From Rhodobacteraceae bacterium UBA6273 (GTDB taxonomy: Bacteria; Pseudomonadota; Alphaproteobacteria; Rhodobacterales; Rhodobacteraceae): a stretch of DNA of 16,386 nucleotides. A model generated the notes under the pieces. That model was not told the origin of the DNA. It searched no databases and saw nothing but the letters and a program-made list of their open reading frames with translations. Of the stretch, positions 14,676 through 16,386 are shown piece by piece. The stretch lies in the NCBI GenBank assembly GCA_002440625.1, contig DJUV01000246.1:1-16386 (forward strand), written 5' to 3'. A program made the translations under genes and the position numbers. Every line of letters starts with the position of its first letter. Position 1 is the stretch's first letter.

Positions 14676-16386
14676 ATGAAAACCCACGTTAAAGCCCTTG
14701 TCGTCGGCGGCGGGGCCGTCGGGACCGGCATCGCCTATCACCTGGCCAAGGCCGGCTGGGACACGATGCTGCTGGAGCGGGACGAACTGACCTCAGGCTC
14801 CACCTGGCATGCTGCCGGTCTCCTGCCCTTGTTCAACATGTCCTACGCGACGACCCATATCCACAAGTACTCGGTCGATTTCTACAAGTCGCTTGAGGCG
14901 GAAACCGGCCTCAACGCCGGTTTCGCCGTGGTCGGCAACCTCAGGATGGCGCAGACCCAGGACCGGATGGACGAGTTCATGCTCTATTCGTCGGTGGCCG
15001 AGACCGCTGGCGTCTACCATGAATTCCTGACCCCGCGCGAGATCAAGGAGCGCTGGCCACTGGTCAGGACCGAAGACCTGAAGGGCGCGCTGTTCCACCC
15101 GCAGGACGGCTACATCAACCCCGCTGACGTGACGCAAGCCATGGCCAAGGGCGCCCGCCAGCATGGCGCCACGATCGAGCGCAAGTGGCAGGTCGATGCC
15201 TATCGCTGGACCGGGTCGGAATGGGTCGTCAGCGTCACCAAGATGGTGGAGAAGGGCGGCAACCTCGTTCCCTCCGACGAAAAGGCCGAGATCCGCGCCG
15301 AACATGTCGTCACCGCGACCGGCAACCATGCCCAGCGCACGGCGCGCCTCCTTGGCATCCGTATGCCCGCCATTCCGGTCGAGCATCAGTATATCGTCAC
15401 CGAACCCGACCCAGCGCTGCAAGCCTGGCGCAAGGCGGGGAACCCGGAACACCCGGTGCTGCGCGATGCCGATGCCAAATGGTATGTCCGCGAGGAACGC
15501 GGCGGCTGGATTCTCGGGCCCTATGAGAAGGGCGCCCCTGCCCGCTTCCTTTACGATGTGCCGGAAAGCTTCCGCGCCGATCTCTTCCCGCTTGAACTTG
15601 AGCGGATCGAGCAGGAATACACCGACTTCATCCACCGCATCCCGACGTCGGAAACCGTCGGCCTCAAGGACGATTTCAACGGCCCGATCTGCTATACGCC
15701 CGACGGCAACCCGCTGGTCGGCCCGGCGCCGGGTCTCAGGAACATGTGGCTTGCAGAAGGTTTCTCCTTCGGCATCACGGCAGCGGGCGGCACCGGCTAT
15801 TACCTTGCCCAGATGATGGTGAACGGCGAGGCGGAAATCGACATGGCCTCGCTCGACCCCAAGCGCTACGGCAACTGGGTGACGACCGAGTATGCGGCGC
15901 GCAAGAACGAGGAATGCTACGACCACGTCTTCATCCTCCATCACCCGGATGAAGAGCGCGAAGCCGCCCGCCCCCTGCGCACCGCCCCCGTCTATGACCG
16001 GCAAAAGGCGCTTGGCGCGCAGTTCGGCCAGGTGAACGGCTGGGAACGGCCAATCTACTACGGCCCGAAGGATGCGCCTGCCGATTTCGACCACAATTCC
16101 CGCAGCTTCCGGCGCGGCGGCTGGTGGGAATATGCCGTCGATGAGGCGAAGGCGATCCGCGAGACGGCCGGCCTGATCGACGCCACCGCCTTCACCAAGC
16201 ACATCGTGCGCGGGCCGGGCGCCACCGCCTTCCTCGACTGGTTCACCTGCAACGCGCTGCCGAAGGTCGGCCGCATCAACCTGACCTATGCGCTGACCGA
16301 TGCCGGTACGACGCGGACCGAATACACCATCGTTCGCAATGGCGAGAACGACTACTACCTCGTTTCCGCCGGGGCCTGGACGGCCT
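14676..16386 (+). CDS. FAD/folate-dependent demethylating dehydrogenase, third paralogue (3' end beyond window)
   Basis: The first 570 codons of a third dehydrogenase of the dimethylglycine/sarcosine type are present; a full protein would be about 800 residues. It has the FAD loop VVGGGAVG (9-16), GSTWHAAGL with the likely flavin-linked H45, a DAO domain to about 370 with the DGNPLVGPAPGL signature, a linker domain containing NGWERPIYY, and the start of the GcvT-like folate domain (from about 480). GARQHGATIE and the QDGYINP segment also resemble mammalian dimethylglycine dehydrogenase. A GAGGAG ribosome site (14663-14668) lies 7 nt before the ATG. It is on the opposite strand from the other two paralogues and has its own upstream region. 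The reaction is expected to be oxidative N-demethylation with transfer of the C1 unit to tetrahydrofolate. The substrate and C-terminal features cannot be judged here. Confidence 0.92.
   Translation, partial: MKTHVKALVVGGGAVGTGIAYHLAKAGWDTMLLERDELTSGSTWHAAGLLPLFNMSYATTHIHKYSVDFYKSLEAETGLNAGFAVVGNLRMAQTQDRMDEFMLYSSVAETAGVYHEFLTPREIKERWPLVRTEDLKGALFHPQDGYINPADVTQAMAKGARQHGATIERKWQVDAYRWTGSEWVVSVTKMVEKGGNLVPSDEKAEIRAEHVVTATGNHAQRTARLLGIRMPAIPVEHQYIVTEPDPALQAWRKAGNPEHPVLRDADAKWYVREERGGWILGPYEKGAPARFLYDVPESFRADLFPLELERIEQEYTDFIHRIPTSETVGLKDDFNGPICYTPDGNPLVGPAPGLRNMWLAEGFSFGITAAGGTGYYLAQMMVNGEAEIDMASLDPKRYGNWVTTEYAARKNEECYDHVFILHHPDEEREAARPLRTAPVYDRQKALGAQFGQVNGWERPIYYGPKDAPADFDHNSRSFRRGGWWEYAVDEAKAIRETAGLIDATAFTKHIVRGPGATAFLDWFTCNALPKVGRINLTYALTDAGTTRTEYTIVRNGENDYYLVSAGAWTA

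Noticed and set aside
14003..14731. Minus-strand frame of 242 codons across the cyclase-flavoprotein gap
   Set aside because: It overlaps the starts or ends of both good genes and is Arg/Pro-rich low-information sequence.
14793..16202. Minus-strand open frame of 469 codons
   Set aside because: It mirrors the third flavoprotein gene and has no family features.

Overview
The window looks like part of a chromosome (or large replicon) of a GC-rich alphaproteobacterium. Rhodobacterales-like is my best guess, from high-GC third codon positions, dense operons with 4-nt ATGA overlaps, and a gene set typical of methylated-amine users. This is inferred from content only; no rRNA or other marker gene is present. 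No IS element, tRNA, CRISPR array or phage gene was seen.

Left part, minus strand. A LysR-divergent operon starts near 6275 and holds two tandem flavoproteins of about 800 residues, of the dimethylglycine/sarcosine dehydrogenase type (N-terminal FAD oxidase, C-terminal GcvT-like folate domain). They are followed by a sulfotransferase-fold protein. Each junction overlaps by 4 nt. After a 122-nt gap comes the start of a PotA-type ABC importer ATPase, cut by the window edge.

Centre, plus strand. A LysR-type regulator (6387-7394) is followed by four metabolic genes: a trimethylamine-methyltransferase (MttB) superfamily protein with no in-frame amber codon, a class III aminotransferase resembling AGXT2, an agmatine/peptidylarginine-deiminase family protein, and an amidase-signature hydrolase that probably starts at a GTG overlapping the previous stop codon. 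A terminator-like hairpin follows the amidase.

Right part. A stand-alone class III nucleotide cyclase (13354-14133) is followed by about 540 nt of poorly resolved sequence. That stretch holds a possible small minus-strand membrane protein, a terminator-like hairpin and a palindrome. It precedes a third dehydrogenase-type flavoprotein (14676 to the right edge, incomplete).

Taken together (inference), the region looks like a catabolic island for an imported N-methylated nitrogen compound. The importer takes it up. The MttB-like enzyme and the folate-linked flavoproteins remove methyl groups. The aminotransferase, guanidine-type deiminase and amidase release or move the remaining nitrogen. The LysR protein between the two main operons is the likely regulator. 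The substrate is not evident from sequence alone; quaternary amines, methylated guanidino compounds or polyamine-like compounds all fit.
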